Assembly (NCBI GenBank): GCA_964023275.1
Contig: OZ029914.1
Span: 34,065,424 to 34,129,423, forward strand
DNA: 64,000 bases
Direction of reading: 5' to 3'
Source of the DNA: Norana najaformis
Lineage: Eukaryota; Annelida; Clitellata; Crassiclitellata; Hormogastridae
Under the pieces are notes generated by a model. It made no database searches. It was given only the letters and a program-made list of their open reading frames with translations, and had not been told where the DNA came from. Positions 45,781 through 55,049 of this stretch are shown in pieces; positions within the stretch are counted from its first letter, which is position 1; each line of letters opens with the position of its first letter. The translations under genes and the position numbers were made by a program.

Positions 45781-46000
45781 CTATCTTGCAGATCCAATTC
45801 GACTCGAGACGCCTAAGGCATCGAGAATGAGCCACCCGAAATCGCTTATACTCACAGCAGAGATAAAGCTAAAATGTTTACTTTTTCTTTAGCGACCGTA
45901 TGACCTCGACCCTTGTTCATTTTTCGATGAATTAGTAGGGTGAGATCCTTCACCACAATTTAAGGTCCCCTTGTACGGACCTAATCATTAAAACAGGCAT
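45781..46000. mobile_element. LINE remainder and SINE family B copy (minus)
   Basis: 45781-45850 continues the LINE fragment interrupted at 39465. 45873-45995 is a SINE family B copy: TTTAGCGACCGTATGACCTC, GAGATCCTTCACCAC and TTTAAGGTCCCCTTGTACGG, reversed relative to 39.2 kb. Confidence 0.65.
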
Positions 46001-46280
46001 TGCAACTTGGTCATACTGCTTGCAGTTCTGATAGTCCAAAAATCTAGGCCTACATCACAGTAATTTGGACTAAAAATGGGACGGCAAACCCTATTCTTAC
46101 CTACCTACTTTTCAAAGTGGGACGGTTCAAGCCAGCCTACCGACAAAATTTCCGACGCTCATGCATGACCTCCTCCCCTTGTCTCCCCATTTGGGTGATC
46201 CATTCTTCTCTTTGCGGACGCCTTAATGGATGTTCCCTATTTGGGCACTTGACGCCTCTTTACCCGCGGGGATTTTGGCC

Positions 46281-46394
46281 TTAGAACTCTTTGTAATTCC
46301 ACCTCCAAAACTTAGACCTTAGAACTCTTTGTAATTCCACCTCCAAAACTTAGACCTTAGAACTCTTTGTAATTCCACCTCCAAAACTTAGACC
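46281..46394. repeat. 38-bp tandem repeat, 3 copies
   Basis: TTAGAACTCTTTGTAATTCC starts at 46281, 46319 and 46357, followed each time by ACCTCCAAAACTTAGACC. The copies are identical, so this is a recent expansion. Confidence 0.95.
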
Positions 46395-46446
46395 ACCGTT
46401 CCAAATTCAAATCATGTTTATTTTTATGGGTCCTTTACTTTTCGGC

Positions 46447-46633
<187 letters not shown>

Positions 46634-47289
46634 GATGTAAAATTGGTATTCAAAAGATTCCAAGAATTCAAAAGAATGCATAGTAACGAGGCATTCAATT
46701 TGGCAAGATTTTTGTTTTCGTTTACTGAAGACGGTTTTTGTCAAGAGCCATGCGAGTAAACGGTGTAGCAATAGCCCTGGCGGATCCAAGAGCTGACAAA
46801 GGATGGATTCCAGATTTGCCAATACTAATGCAGCCTAATGTCTTCCCAACTCAAGCTTAAGACGTATTTTTATCGTCTGCTTTTGCTGTCTCACCCACGT
46901 GACCCACCCACGCCTACGATTTCTAGATCAGTCTATGAACACATGGCATGTTAACAAATGCGTTAGGCCTACTTACTTACTTCCACGTCCGTGCAAACGA
47001 AGTTAGTCAGTATATAATTATTAACTCGTTAATTTTTGCAATAAGAATGTACAAAGAAGTCAGTATAGTCAAAAGAAGAAGCCAGTATATTCAAAAAAGT
47101 TCCTTCGAAAATGTTACACCTAATATCAGTGAAAATATATGATCAATATGTTCGGATATAATTTTTAATTGTTCTATCTCAAACAGCTGCATTCAATTCA
47201 AGCGTTTCTATTCATGTGTTCTTAAGCGGTCCTTCTTTTCATTCGTGCTTTCCTTCTGCTTGTTAAATCTTTCCCTTGTTCTTTTCCTT

Positions 47290-47388
47290 TCCCGTTTCGA
47301 CCCTCCCTCCCCGCCTCCCTCCTTCCTTCTTTCTTTCTCCTCTCCCTCGCCCTCTCCCTCCCTCTCTCCCTCTCTCTCTCTTCCATAA
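47290..47388. repeat. CCT/CT-rich tract
   Basis: Pyrimidine-rich low complexity leading into the 139-bp array. The Arg/Glu-rich minus frames are artefacts. Confidence 0.9.
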
Positions 47389-47397
47389 GACGAGGAC

Positions 47398-47805
47398 AAG
47401 TTACATAAGACAATCAACGAATTGGTTTACGGGGTTTTACGCCACGCCAGGGACCTACAAACCCCAGGTCTTACGGGATTTTAAGCCACGCCAGAGGACC
47501 CTGGAGTCTTACAAGTACAACAAACATACAAACATCAAGTTACATAAGACAATCAACGAATTGGTTTACGGGGTTTTACGCCACGCCAGGGACCCACAAA
47601 CCCCAGGTCTTACGGGATTTTAAGCCACGCCAGAGGACCCTGGAGTCTTACAAGTACAACAAACATACAAACATCAAGTTACATAAGACAATCAACGAAT
47701 TGGTTTACGGGGTTTTACGCCACGCCAGGGACCCACAAACCCCAGGTCTTACGGGATTTTAAGCCACGCCAGAGGACCCTGGAGTCTTACAAGTACAACT
47801 AACAA
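47398..47805. repeat. 139-bp tandem repeat, 3 copies
   Basis: AAGTTACATAAGACAATCAA starts at 47398, 47537 and 47676. Each unit carries two related halves: GGTTTTACGCCACGCCAGGG and GATTTTAAGCCACGCCAGAG, so the unit arose from a diverged dimer. Differences are a single substitution (CTACAAACC in copy 1 against CCACAAACC). Confidence 0.95.
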
Positions 47806-47819
47806 ACATACAAACAGAA

Positions 47820-48520
47820 ACTAGACAGACAGACAGACAACAAGGAAGAGAGAGACAGAGACAAAGAGAGAAAGGGAGAGAGAGAGAGAACTCGAAGAAC
47901 CGTTGTAGATCTGCAAATCGCCTCAGTAGAATTCGCCACCGAAGAATGCGAATCTGCAAAAACACAACCGAACAAAATTCATACAGTTATCATAATAGTG
48001 AATTAGGCTCACATAATGGGCCTAGTATTAGGCCTACTAGGCTGTTATTAGAGATTAGCATATCCTGAGTTGAGCATCTTCCTACCCATGTCCCCTCTCC
48101 TTCCCTCCCCTCCACTTCCCATGCTTCCCTCTCTTTTCTCTGCCTCTCCCTTTCTTGTGCCCCCTCTCATTATTCGCCACAGTCCCAGCGTTTCCTTAAT
48201 TAAACATTCAGTCGGCAAAGCTGCTATTAGTATCAATTTATTCGCCAGGCGGCGCCACCGTTGTTCCCGTTCGCTATATTAGCCCACAATTAAAAGCATG
48301 TGCATGACAAATTTTTTAAGTTTACATGCTAAGGTTACATTACATGTTTGGGTTACATTACACTGTAATGGCCTGACAATAAAGAACTTAATTAACCCGA
48401 CCACCGGCTTAACAGATATTTCATATAATCTATTCTAATAACTTATGTGGCGCCAATCAAAGACTTCTGAAATCTAGTAGGTCTCCGGTTCAGAGACGAG
48501 GGAGGGAAGGAGGGAAGCAG
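47820..48520. other. No gene recognised
   Basis: Starts with (GACA)n and GA-rich sequence (47820-47890), then a CCT-rich piece at 48080-48170. No supported exon. Confidence 0.5.
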
Positions 48521-48522
48521 AA

Positions 48523-48523
48523 A

Positions 48524-48603
<80 letters not shown>

Positions 48604-48605
48604 CA
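48523..48605. repeat. (GGCA)n microsatellite
   Basis: About 20 perfect GGCA units, flanked by AGGG-rich sequence. 48680-49260 shows no gene. Confidence 0.97.
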
Positions 48606-49264
48606 AACAGGGAGGCACAGAGGCAGGAAAGGAGGGAGGGAAAGAGGGATGGAAGGAGGGTGAAGAGAGAGAGAGATGAAAGAAGAATCATGTTCAGTAA
48701 GTACTAATCACATTGCCTCGCCACCGATCGAGGAGGTGCACTGAGTTCTTCGTACTGTTATATAAAAATTTACCTGTACACGTACGTACATACTTACAGA
48801 GAATAGGGATGATACAAAACTACGCTTTACTAACCCCAGTTTTCAAGACTTTCGCCAATTGTGTAAGATATCGCCACTACTGGCGTCACTAAACTAAACT
48901 TCCGGGGCATGCCCGTATCCATGTTGGGGCCATTCCCCGTTGTCCCTTATGAATCGACAACCCTGGTTTCAAGTACATAGATGCTGAGCACAGAATGCTG
49001 ATTATCTAGCGCTACAATTTAATCTAGAAATGTTTTACGTGAGCCTTACCTTAAGCCAAGCCCTCCTCGAAGACTAGAGTTGCTCTGGTCGTTATGTATC
49101 AGGAGTGACACTCTGACGTACTTCTCTGATCGCCTTCATCCATTGCTTTAAATGTTTAGTAACTGGAGAGTATAAAGTCTAAAAGCCTTTAAATGTTTGG
49201 CCGATCGTTTTGATTTTATGTCAACCATTCAAACGTAAAGGCAGAGCCCTTGAACTGCCTGCTA

Positions 49265-49480
49265 GGACTTCGATCTTCAAGTCGATCTTTCTTTCTGCAG
49301 GACTTCGATCTTTAAGGAGGGCTTCGATCTTCTGGATGCGTTTCGATCTTTAGGTATTGTTGTGATCTTTTTAAGGAGGGCTTCGATCTTTAGTTCGGGT
49401 TTCGATGTTTATGGAAGGCTTCAATCTTCTGAACGCGTTTCGATCTTTAGGTATTGTTGTGATCTTTTTAAGGCAGTATT
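49265..49480. repeat. Second array of the ~95-bp TTTCGATCTTTAG family
   Basis: Contains TTTAAGGAGGGCTTCGATC, TTCTGGATGCGTTTCGATC, TTTAGGTATTGTTGTGATC and TTTATGGAAGGCTTCAATC in the same order as at 34.0-34.6 kb. About two units. Confidence 0.9.
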
Positions 49481-49576
49481 AAATATGAAATATTATACCC
49501 TTCAAATCAGCTGTAAACCTGCCTTTGCCTAACTTAATAAGCAGTTGAGGTTTTGTTCAACGCATCGCCCGTTTAA

Positions 49577-51172
49577 GACTCGGCTCTTCGTTCGGCCGCT
49601 GTAGTTGATTCTGTGCTCAAGAGCGACTCATTTGCTCTTCATTGGGCCGCTGTAGTTGATTCGGTGCTCAAGGGCGACTCATTTGCTCTCCGCTCAGCCG
49701 CTGTAGTTGATTCTGTGCTCAACGGCGACTCATTTGCTCTTCTTTTGGCCGCTGTAGTTGATTCTGTGCTCAAGGGCGACTCATTTGCTCTTCACTTAGC
49801 CGCTGTAGTTGATTCTGTACTCAACGGCGACTGATTTGCTCTTCGCTCAGCCGCTGTAGTTGATTCTTTGTTCAAAGGCGACTCATTTGCTCTTCGTTCG
49901 GCCGCTGTAGGCGATTCTTTGCTCAAGAGCGACTCATTTGCTCTTCGTTTGGACGCTGTAGTTGATTCTGTGCTCAAGGGGGACTCATTTGCTCTTCGCT
50001 CAGCCGCTGTAGTTGATTCTTTGTTCAAAGACGACTCATTTGCTCTTCGCTCAGCTGCTGTAGTTGATTCTTTGTTCAAAGACGACTCATTTGCTCTTCG
50101 CTCAGCTGCTGTAGTTGATTCTGTGCTCAAGGGCGACTCATTTGCTCTTCGTTTGGACGCTGTAGTTGATTCTGTGCTCAAGGGCGACTCATTTGCTCTT
50201 CGTTCGGCCGCTGTAGTTGATTCTGTGCTCAAGAGCGACTCATTTGCTTTTCGTTTGGACGCTGTAGTTGATTCTGTACTCAACGGCGACTGATTTGCTC
50301 TTCGCTCAGCCGCTGTAGTTGATTCTTTGCTCAAGAGCGACTCATTTGCTCTTCGTTTGGACGCTGTAGTTGATTCTGTGCTCAAGGGCGACTCATTTGC
50401 TCTTCGCTCAGCCGCTGTAGTTGATTCTTTGTTCAAAGACGACTCATTTGCTCTTCGCTCAGCTGCTGTAGTTGATTCTTTGTTCAAAGACGACTCATTT
50501 GCTCTTCGCTCAGCTGCTGTAGTTGATTCTGTGCTCAACGGCGACTCATTTGCTCTTCGTTCGGCCGCTGTAGTTGATTCTTTGTTCAAGGGCGACTCAT
50601 TTGCTCTTCGTTTGAACGCTGTAGTTGATTCTGTGCTCAAGAGCGACTCATTTGCTCTTCGTTTGGACGCTGTAGTTGATTCTGTACTCAACGGCGACTG
50701 ATTTGCTCTTCGCTCAGCCGCTGTAGTTGATTCTTTGTTCAAAGGCGACTCATTTGCTCTTCGTTCGGCCGCTGTAGGCGATTCTTTGCTCAAGAGCGAC
50801 TCATTTGCTCTTCGTTTGGACGCTGTAGTTGATTCTGTGCTCAAGGGCGACTCATTTGCTCTTCGCTCAGCCGCTGTAGTTGATTCTTTGTTCAAAGACG
50901 ACTCATTTGCTCTTCGCTCAGCTGCTGTAGTTGATTCTTTGTTCAAAGACGACTCATTTGCTCTTCGCTCAGCTGCTGTAGTTGATTCTGTGCTCAACGG
51001 CGACTCATTTGCTCTTCGTTCGGCCGCTGTAGTTGATTCTTTGTTCAAGGGCGACTCATTTGCTCTTCGTTTGAACGCTGTAGTTGATTCTGTGCTCAAG
51101 AGCGACTCAATTGCTTTTCGTTTGGACGCTGTAGTTGATTCTGTACTCAACGGCGACTCATTTGCTCATAAA
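49577..51172. repeat. 51-bp minisatellite, ~31 copies, higher-order structure
   Basis: Units read GCCGCTGTAGTTGATTCTGT, GCTCAAGAGCGACTCATTTG, CTCTTCGTTCG with limited variants. A block of eight units (408 bp) starting at 50327 is repeated almost exactly from 50735; a related block starts at 49868, 459 bp (nine units) before. 51 is a multiple of three, so both strands stay open for long stretches. The longest is a 452-codon minus frame of STESTTAAERRANESPL repeats, without any non-repeat sequence. Confidence 0.95.
49792..51150 (-). CDS. Repeat ORF of the 51-bp array (452 codons), doubtful
   Basis: Units STESTTAAERRANESPL (17 residues), Ser/Thr/Glu/Arg-rich, with variants NKESTTAAERRANESSL and STESTTASKRRANESLL. 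The frame begins and ends inside the array; the stop is a single base change (TTAGCC) in one unit. There is no unique flanking coding sequence or splice site. Probably a by-product of the repeat. Confidence 0.2.
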   Translation of the reverse strand: MSTESTTASKRKAIESLLSTESTTAFKRRANESPLNKESTTAAERRANESPLSTESTTAAERRANESSLNKESTTAAERRANESSLNKESTTAAERRANESPLSTESTTASKRRANESLLSKESPTAAERRANESPLNKESTTAAERRANQSPLSTESTTASKRRANESLLSTESTTAFKRRANESPLNKESTTAAERRANESPLSTESTTAAERRANESSLNKESTTAAERRANESSLNKESTTAAERRANESPLSTESTTASKRRANESLLSKESTTAAERRANQSPLSTESTTASKRKANESLLSTESTTAAERRANESPLSTESTTASKRRANESPLSTESTTAAERRANESSLNKESTTAAERRANESSLNKESTTAAERRANESPLSTESTTASKRRANESLLSKESPTAAERRANESPLNKESTTAAERRANQSPLSTESTTAAK

Positions 51173-51239
51173 CAACCTGTAAACATAATGTCATTTTAAA
51201 ACTACCGCTGGTGTTTAGTACTTCCTCTAGACAACCCGT

Positions 51240-51350
51240 AACAGCATACATACTTTCATACATACAACACAGATTCATACATACATACATATATGCATAC
51301 ATACATACATATATGCATACATACATACATACATACAGACATACGTACAC
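51240..51350. repeat. (CATA)n microsatellite
   Basis: Imperfect CATA run between the 51-bp array and a LINE 3' end. Confidence 0.92.
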
Positions 51351-51404
51351 ATGCACACACATATATACATGCATAGGCGTAATAAATAGGCCTCGTGCGT
51401 GTGT

Positions 51405-51680
51405 ACATCGTAATCGCAATCGTAAGAGATTTCTACAGCACCTAATGAAAGCTAATTAGCAGGAACCAGCTTATTTACGGGTGCTCAAAACAAAATCGAT
51501 AGTCAGAACGTGTTCGGTTCCAGGTCAAGACTCAGAGATCAGGCAGGCAGACAGTCGGACGTCTACGGTGGATGATGTTTGGAATTGGAGCGGGAAGAGA
51601 GATGAGGGAAAGAGGAAGAATCAGGATAAGATTTTTGGAAAAGTAATATTCTCAGTTTTGAGTGAAAGACCAACGCTCAT
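51405..51680 (-). mobile_element. CR1/L2-like LINE 3' end, copy 4
   Basis: The plus strand starts CATCGTAATCGCAATCGTAA and shares AGATTTCTACAGCACCTAAT, GGAACCAGCTTATTTACGGG and TCAGGATAAGATTTTTGGAA with the copy at 33.3 kb. Minus orientation with a (GATTAC)n-type 3' tail. Confidence 0.8.
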
Positions 51681-52259
51681 ATTGACCACATGTGAACTCA
51701 TGCATATGCATAAAGGCATAATAATAATTACAAATAATAAATACAAATGTAAAACCTTTTTCTTAAACATTTGTGATTTTCCATGATAACGACTGCAGTC
51801 GCGGAAATCGATTTCATGGCATCCTGATTTATAGAGCGCCTTCTTTTCCAAGACTGTGCACCTAGCTGTTTGTGTCTGCTGGTCTTGCGATATGTCTGCC
51901 ATATGCATGTATGTATGTGTGTCTGTGTGTGTCTGTGGCTGCGCGCGCGCGTGTGTGTGTGTCTGTCTGTCTGTCTGCTTTGCATATGCCTAGACTGTAT
52001 ATATGAAAATGAAAGGACCATCATTTCTATAGCCAAAGTTCTATGATAAGCTCCTGTGTATCTGCCAATGTCTGTCTGTGGCTGTCCCTCAGCATTGTTT
52101 GTCCGTCTCAGATTTCTTTCCGTCCGCTTCGATGTCTACGACTTTCTTACTCACGACTGACTTCTTAGTCAACTCGTCTTACCACCTCTAGATCTAAACG
52201 AGACTAACAGTAAGGGTCTCATTTGATGCCCATCGCTTCTCGCCCACAGACCTGCGTCC

Positions 52260-52344
<85 letters not shown>

Positions 52345-52600
52345 GCAGTAAGGAAATCACCCTCGATTGTCAGTCAGTTCAAAGGCCATGAAATACCCAA
52401 GTACATCCATGTTTTGACAGAAGAATTTGCAACGGTTGAGTTTTTATACTAAACAGAACAGAAAAGTTTAGGAATAAGAGTTTAAGGACCCATCCTGAAG
52501 AACAATAAACTGCATGATAGCAGCACAACTAACCTAATATATTTATATACCACACATGTATTTATATTTGCTACCTTAATATCGTAAATCATCCGGACTT
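51681..52600. other. No gene; simple repeats
   Basis: Contains a (CG)n(GT)n stretch at about 51940-51962, (CTGT)n at 51962-51976 and a (TA)n run at about 52266-52338. A repeat tail with TTTATAGAGCGCC lies at 51828. Confidence 0.75.
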
Positions 52601-52604
52601 TGGC

Positions 52605-53070
52605 GAATTCTTATTTGGCGGAGAACTTTTCACGACCAAAACTCGGCTGTTCGTTCAATCAGAATTGCGACCGATGAAATGGCGGCTGTTCGTTGTCTGG
52701 TGGGATCTTCAGGTGATTAAAATCCGAATGTTCGGTGTCTGAGAACTTCGATTGATGCGAATGCGACTCTTCTTTGACTGTGAGAATTGCGACTATCAAA
52801 TGGCGGCTGCTCGTTGTTTGTTGGGATCTTCAGGTGATTAAAATCTGAATGTTCGGTGTCTGAGAACTTCGATTGGTGAAAACTCGGCTGATCATTGTCT
52901 CAAAACTTTGGCTGATCCAAATCAGGCTGTTCATTGTCTCTTATTCTGACTCGTGAACACTCGATTGATCATTGCCAGGTAACTGCGACTGGCCAAAAAC
53001 CGACTGCTCATCTTTGTCTTGGAATTTCGCCGATCAAACTTGGTTCTTCAGCGACAGAGAACTCAGATGA
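52605..53070. repeat. Degenerate array with TTCG.TTGAT and CTGTTCATTGTCT motifs
   Basis: Units such as CGGCTGTTCGTTGTCTGGTG, GAACTTCGATTGATGCGAAT and AACTTTGGCTGATCCAAATC recur at about 38-75 base steps. Further copies are at 53.76-53.87 and 53.98-54.07 kb. No coding frame. Confidence 0.65.
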
Positions 53071-53071
53071 T

Positions 53072-53222
53072 CAAACCTGAGAACGAACAAGTCTCCTCAC
53101 AGCTATTGAACAAGGCTCTACAGCTCCGAGTTGTGACAATCGAGTTGTCACTAGTGTCTGAAACACTGTCGATCCAAGGCCATTTTTCAAAGTCAGTGCC
53201 CGCGCGACAAGGCCAATCACCG
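53072..53222 (-). pseudogene. Diverged relative of the 851-codon ORF (fragment)
   Basis: The minus strand reads DFEKWPWIDSVSDTSDNSIV then TTRSCRALFNSCEETCS. This parallels NTEKLPSINGIVDSKDNSFI and TTRSHRSLLESCEKVCS of the ORF at 55.05-57.6 kb, with the same spacing of EK, I-D-S, DNS, TTRS, L..SCE and C. The DNA is also alignable by eye. Only this part is preserved; both sides merge into repeats. Confidence 0.6.
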
Positions 53223-53309
53223 AAGATCCGGATCTGGAGTTTGGTGTCTCAGAACTTCGGCTGATCAAAATTCAACTCTTCATTGACATTTAGAATTCCG
53301 AAGGTATAG

Positions 53310-53757
53310 AACAAGCCCTGTGTGGACGGGCGCTATATCTTTGTCAACATGAAGCTTTATTTGATAAAAATCCTTCTGCTTACCGATTTCGCTGAGCAGT
53401 TGTGAGACGCCAATAGTGACCGACCAACGCAGCTCTGGCTTCGAATCAAGACCCAGATGATTAGTTGAACACCTCAGTACCTTCCAGCTGAACGCACTGT
53501 CGCATGACAGATGGCGGTTGCTATTTCTCTGGTGGGCTCTCAAAGTTATAAAAATCCGAATGTTCGGTGTCCGATTTCGCTGAGCAGTTGTGAGACGCCA
53601 ATAGTGACCGACCAACGCAGCTCTGGCTTCGAATCAAGACCCAGATGATTAGTTGAACACCTCAGTACCTTCCAGCTGAACGCACTGTCGCATGACAGAT
53701 GGCGGTTGCTATTTCTCTGGTGGGCTCTCAAAGTTATAAAAATCCGAATGTTCGGTG
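53310..53757 (-). mobile_element. Decayed gypsy-related fragment with 188-bp tandem duplication
   Basis: 53310-53540 matches 26.97-27.15 kb (GACGGGCGCTATA, GCTGAGCAGTTGTGAGA, AGACCCAGATGATTAGT). From 53383 a 188-bp block is repeated directly at 53571, seemingly identical, and includes TTCGCTGAGCAGTTGTGAGA and CAGATGGCGGTTGCTATTTC. Confidence 0.7.
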
Positions 53758-53867
53758 TCTTCGACTGATCAGAATGCGACTCTTCTTTGACTTTGAGAAT
53801 TGCGACTATCAAATGTCGGCTGCTCGTTGTTTGCTGGGATCTTCAGGTGATAAAAATCTGAATGTTT

Positions 53868-53898
53868 TCTCCCTCTCTCTTTCTCTTTCTCTTTCTCT

Positions 53899-53976
<78 letters not shown>
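53868..53976. repeat. (CT)n microsatellite
   Basis: About 100 bp of CT repeats inserted between two pieces of the degenerate array. Confidence 0.95.
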
Positions 53977-53979
<3 letters not shown>

Positions 53980-54479
53980 GAACGACTTCGATTGATACGA
54001 ATGCGACTCTTCTTTGGCTGTGAGAATTGCGACTATCAAATGGCGGCTGCTCGTTGTTTGGTGGGCTCTCTTTATCACAGTTTTAGTGCGTAGACATTCG
54101 AAGCATCTGTTCTGTTTTATATTTCAGTCGCTTGTAATTTGGCCAAAACCCTGTTTCAAGCTAAGTCCAAGAGTCCGATTAAAGTAATGGATGGGGCTTC
54201 TTGGAGAGCGACGTCTTAGGGCGTTTGACTCGAAGGACTGAATTATTTCTGCCAGGATTTCTTAATCATAACTGACGGTCGATGGCGAGTTCACAGTGCT
54301 TCGAAAGAAACCTTAATAAAGGTATCTGATATATGCATGGGTCGAGGGATTCTCTCAGTTCCTGTCTTGTCAAACGAAATACACAGTTTTCAAACCGGGA
54401 TTTTTCCTCGGCTTAAAGTGGACAGTAAGAGCGTATTGACGGCTTTGCACACTTTAATTTCGTAGTATGCCGTAGTACG

Positions 54480-54910
54480 CCGATTTTTGTTCTAGTGTAG
54501 AACGGTACAGAACAAGCCTTGTGTGCGACGGGCGCTATATCATTGTTGACGTGTAGTTTTATTTGATTATCCTTCAGCTTACCAATTCCGCTGAGCAGTT
54601 GTGAGAAGCGAGCAACGACAGACCACCGCAGCTCTGACTTCTTATCAAGACCCAGATGATTAGTCGAACACCTCAGCACCTTCCAGTTGAACTCATTGTG
54701 ACAGCAGTGACCTCTGGCGACCGTCGACTGCGTAGAACACTGGTTTCGCCTTCCTCTCGTTAACTCGGACTTCCTTTCAGACACAAGGCATCTCTGGTTT
54801 TTCGTCATTCGCCGGCGTCATGCTGAGTGTTTGGACTATTCGTACACGCGAGACCCAGCCATGTGTAGAAGGAGTGCCTTCCTTTGCTCGGTTTCGTCTG
54901 TCAACATGGA
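54480..54910 (-). mobile_element. Decayed gypsy-related fragment, further copy
   Basis: Matches 26.96-27.38 kb over about 400 bp: GTGTGCGACGGGCGCTATAT, CTGACTTCTTATCAAGACCC, TGACCTCTGGCGACCGTCGA, GAACACTGGTTTCGCCTTCC. The reading frame is broken. 54080-54480 shows nothing recognisable. Confidence 0.7.
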
Positions 54911-55049
54911 GGTTAATATGTTTTTGAAACGAGACAACCATTTCTGCCGATAAAAGCCAGATTGTTCATATTCGGGAGTCTTTTACTCGATAAACATTCG
55001 GTTGCTGACAGAACGTGAGTGCACTTGACTTCAACAACTTCTTTGTCCT

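Larger units (their letters stand above)
39462..45784 (-). mobile_element. Complete Ty3/gypsy LTR retrotransposon
   Basis: The element runs from LTR 39466-40309 to LTR 45135-45780, flanked by CTAT on both sides (39462-39465, 45781-45784). LTRs start TG and end CA on both strands. Minus-strand order: 5' LTR (right), primer binding site, one gag-pol frame, polypurine tract, 3' LTR (left). No envelope frame follows pol. The near-identity of the LTRs and the intact frame point to a recent insertion. It landed inside an older LINE fragment. Related elements occur widely in animals; the clade cannot be fixed from the sequence alone. Confidence 0.95.

Noticed and set aside
49613..51199. Plus-strand frames of the 51-bp array as genes
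   Set aside because: They are broken by single-base unit variants (GACTGATTT) and contain no unique sequence.
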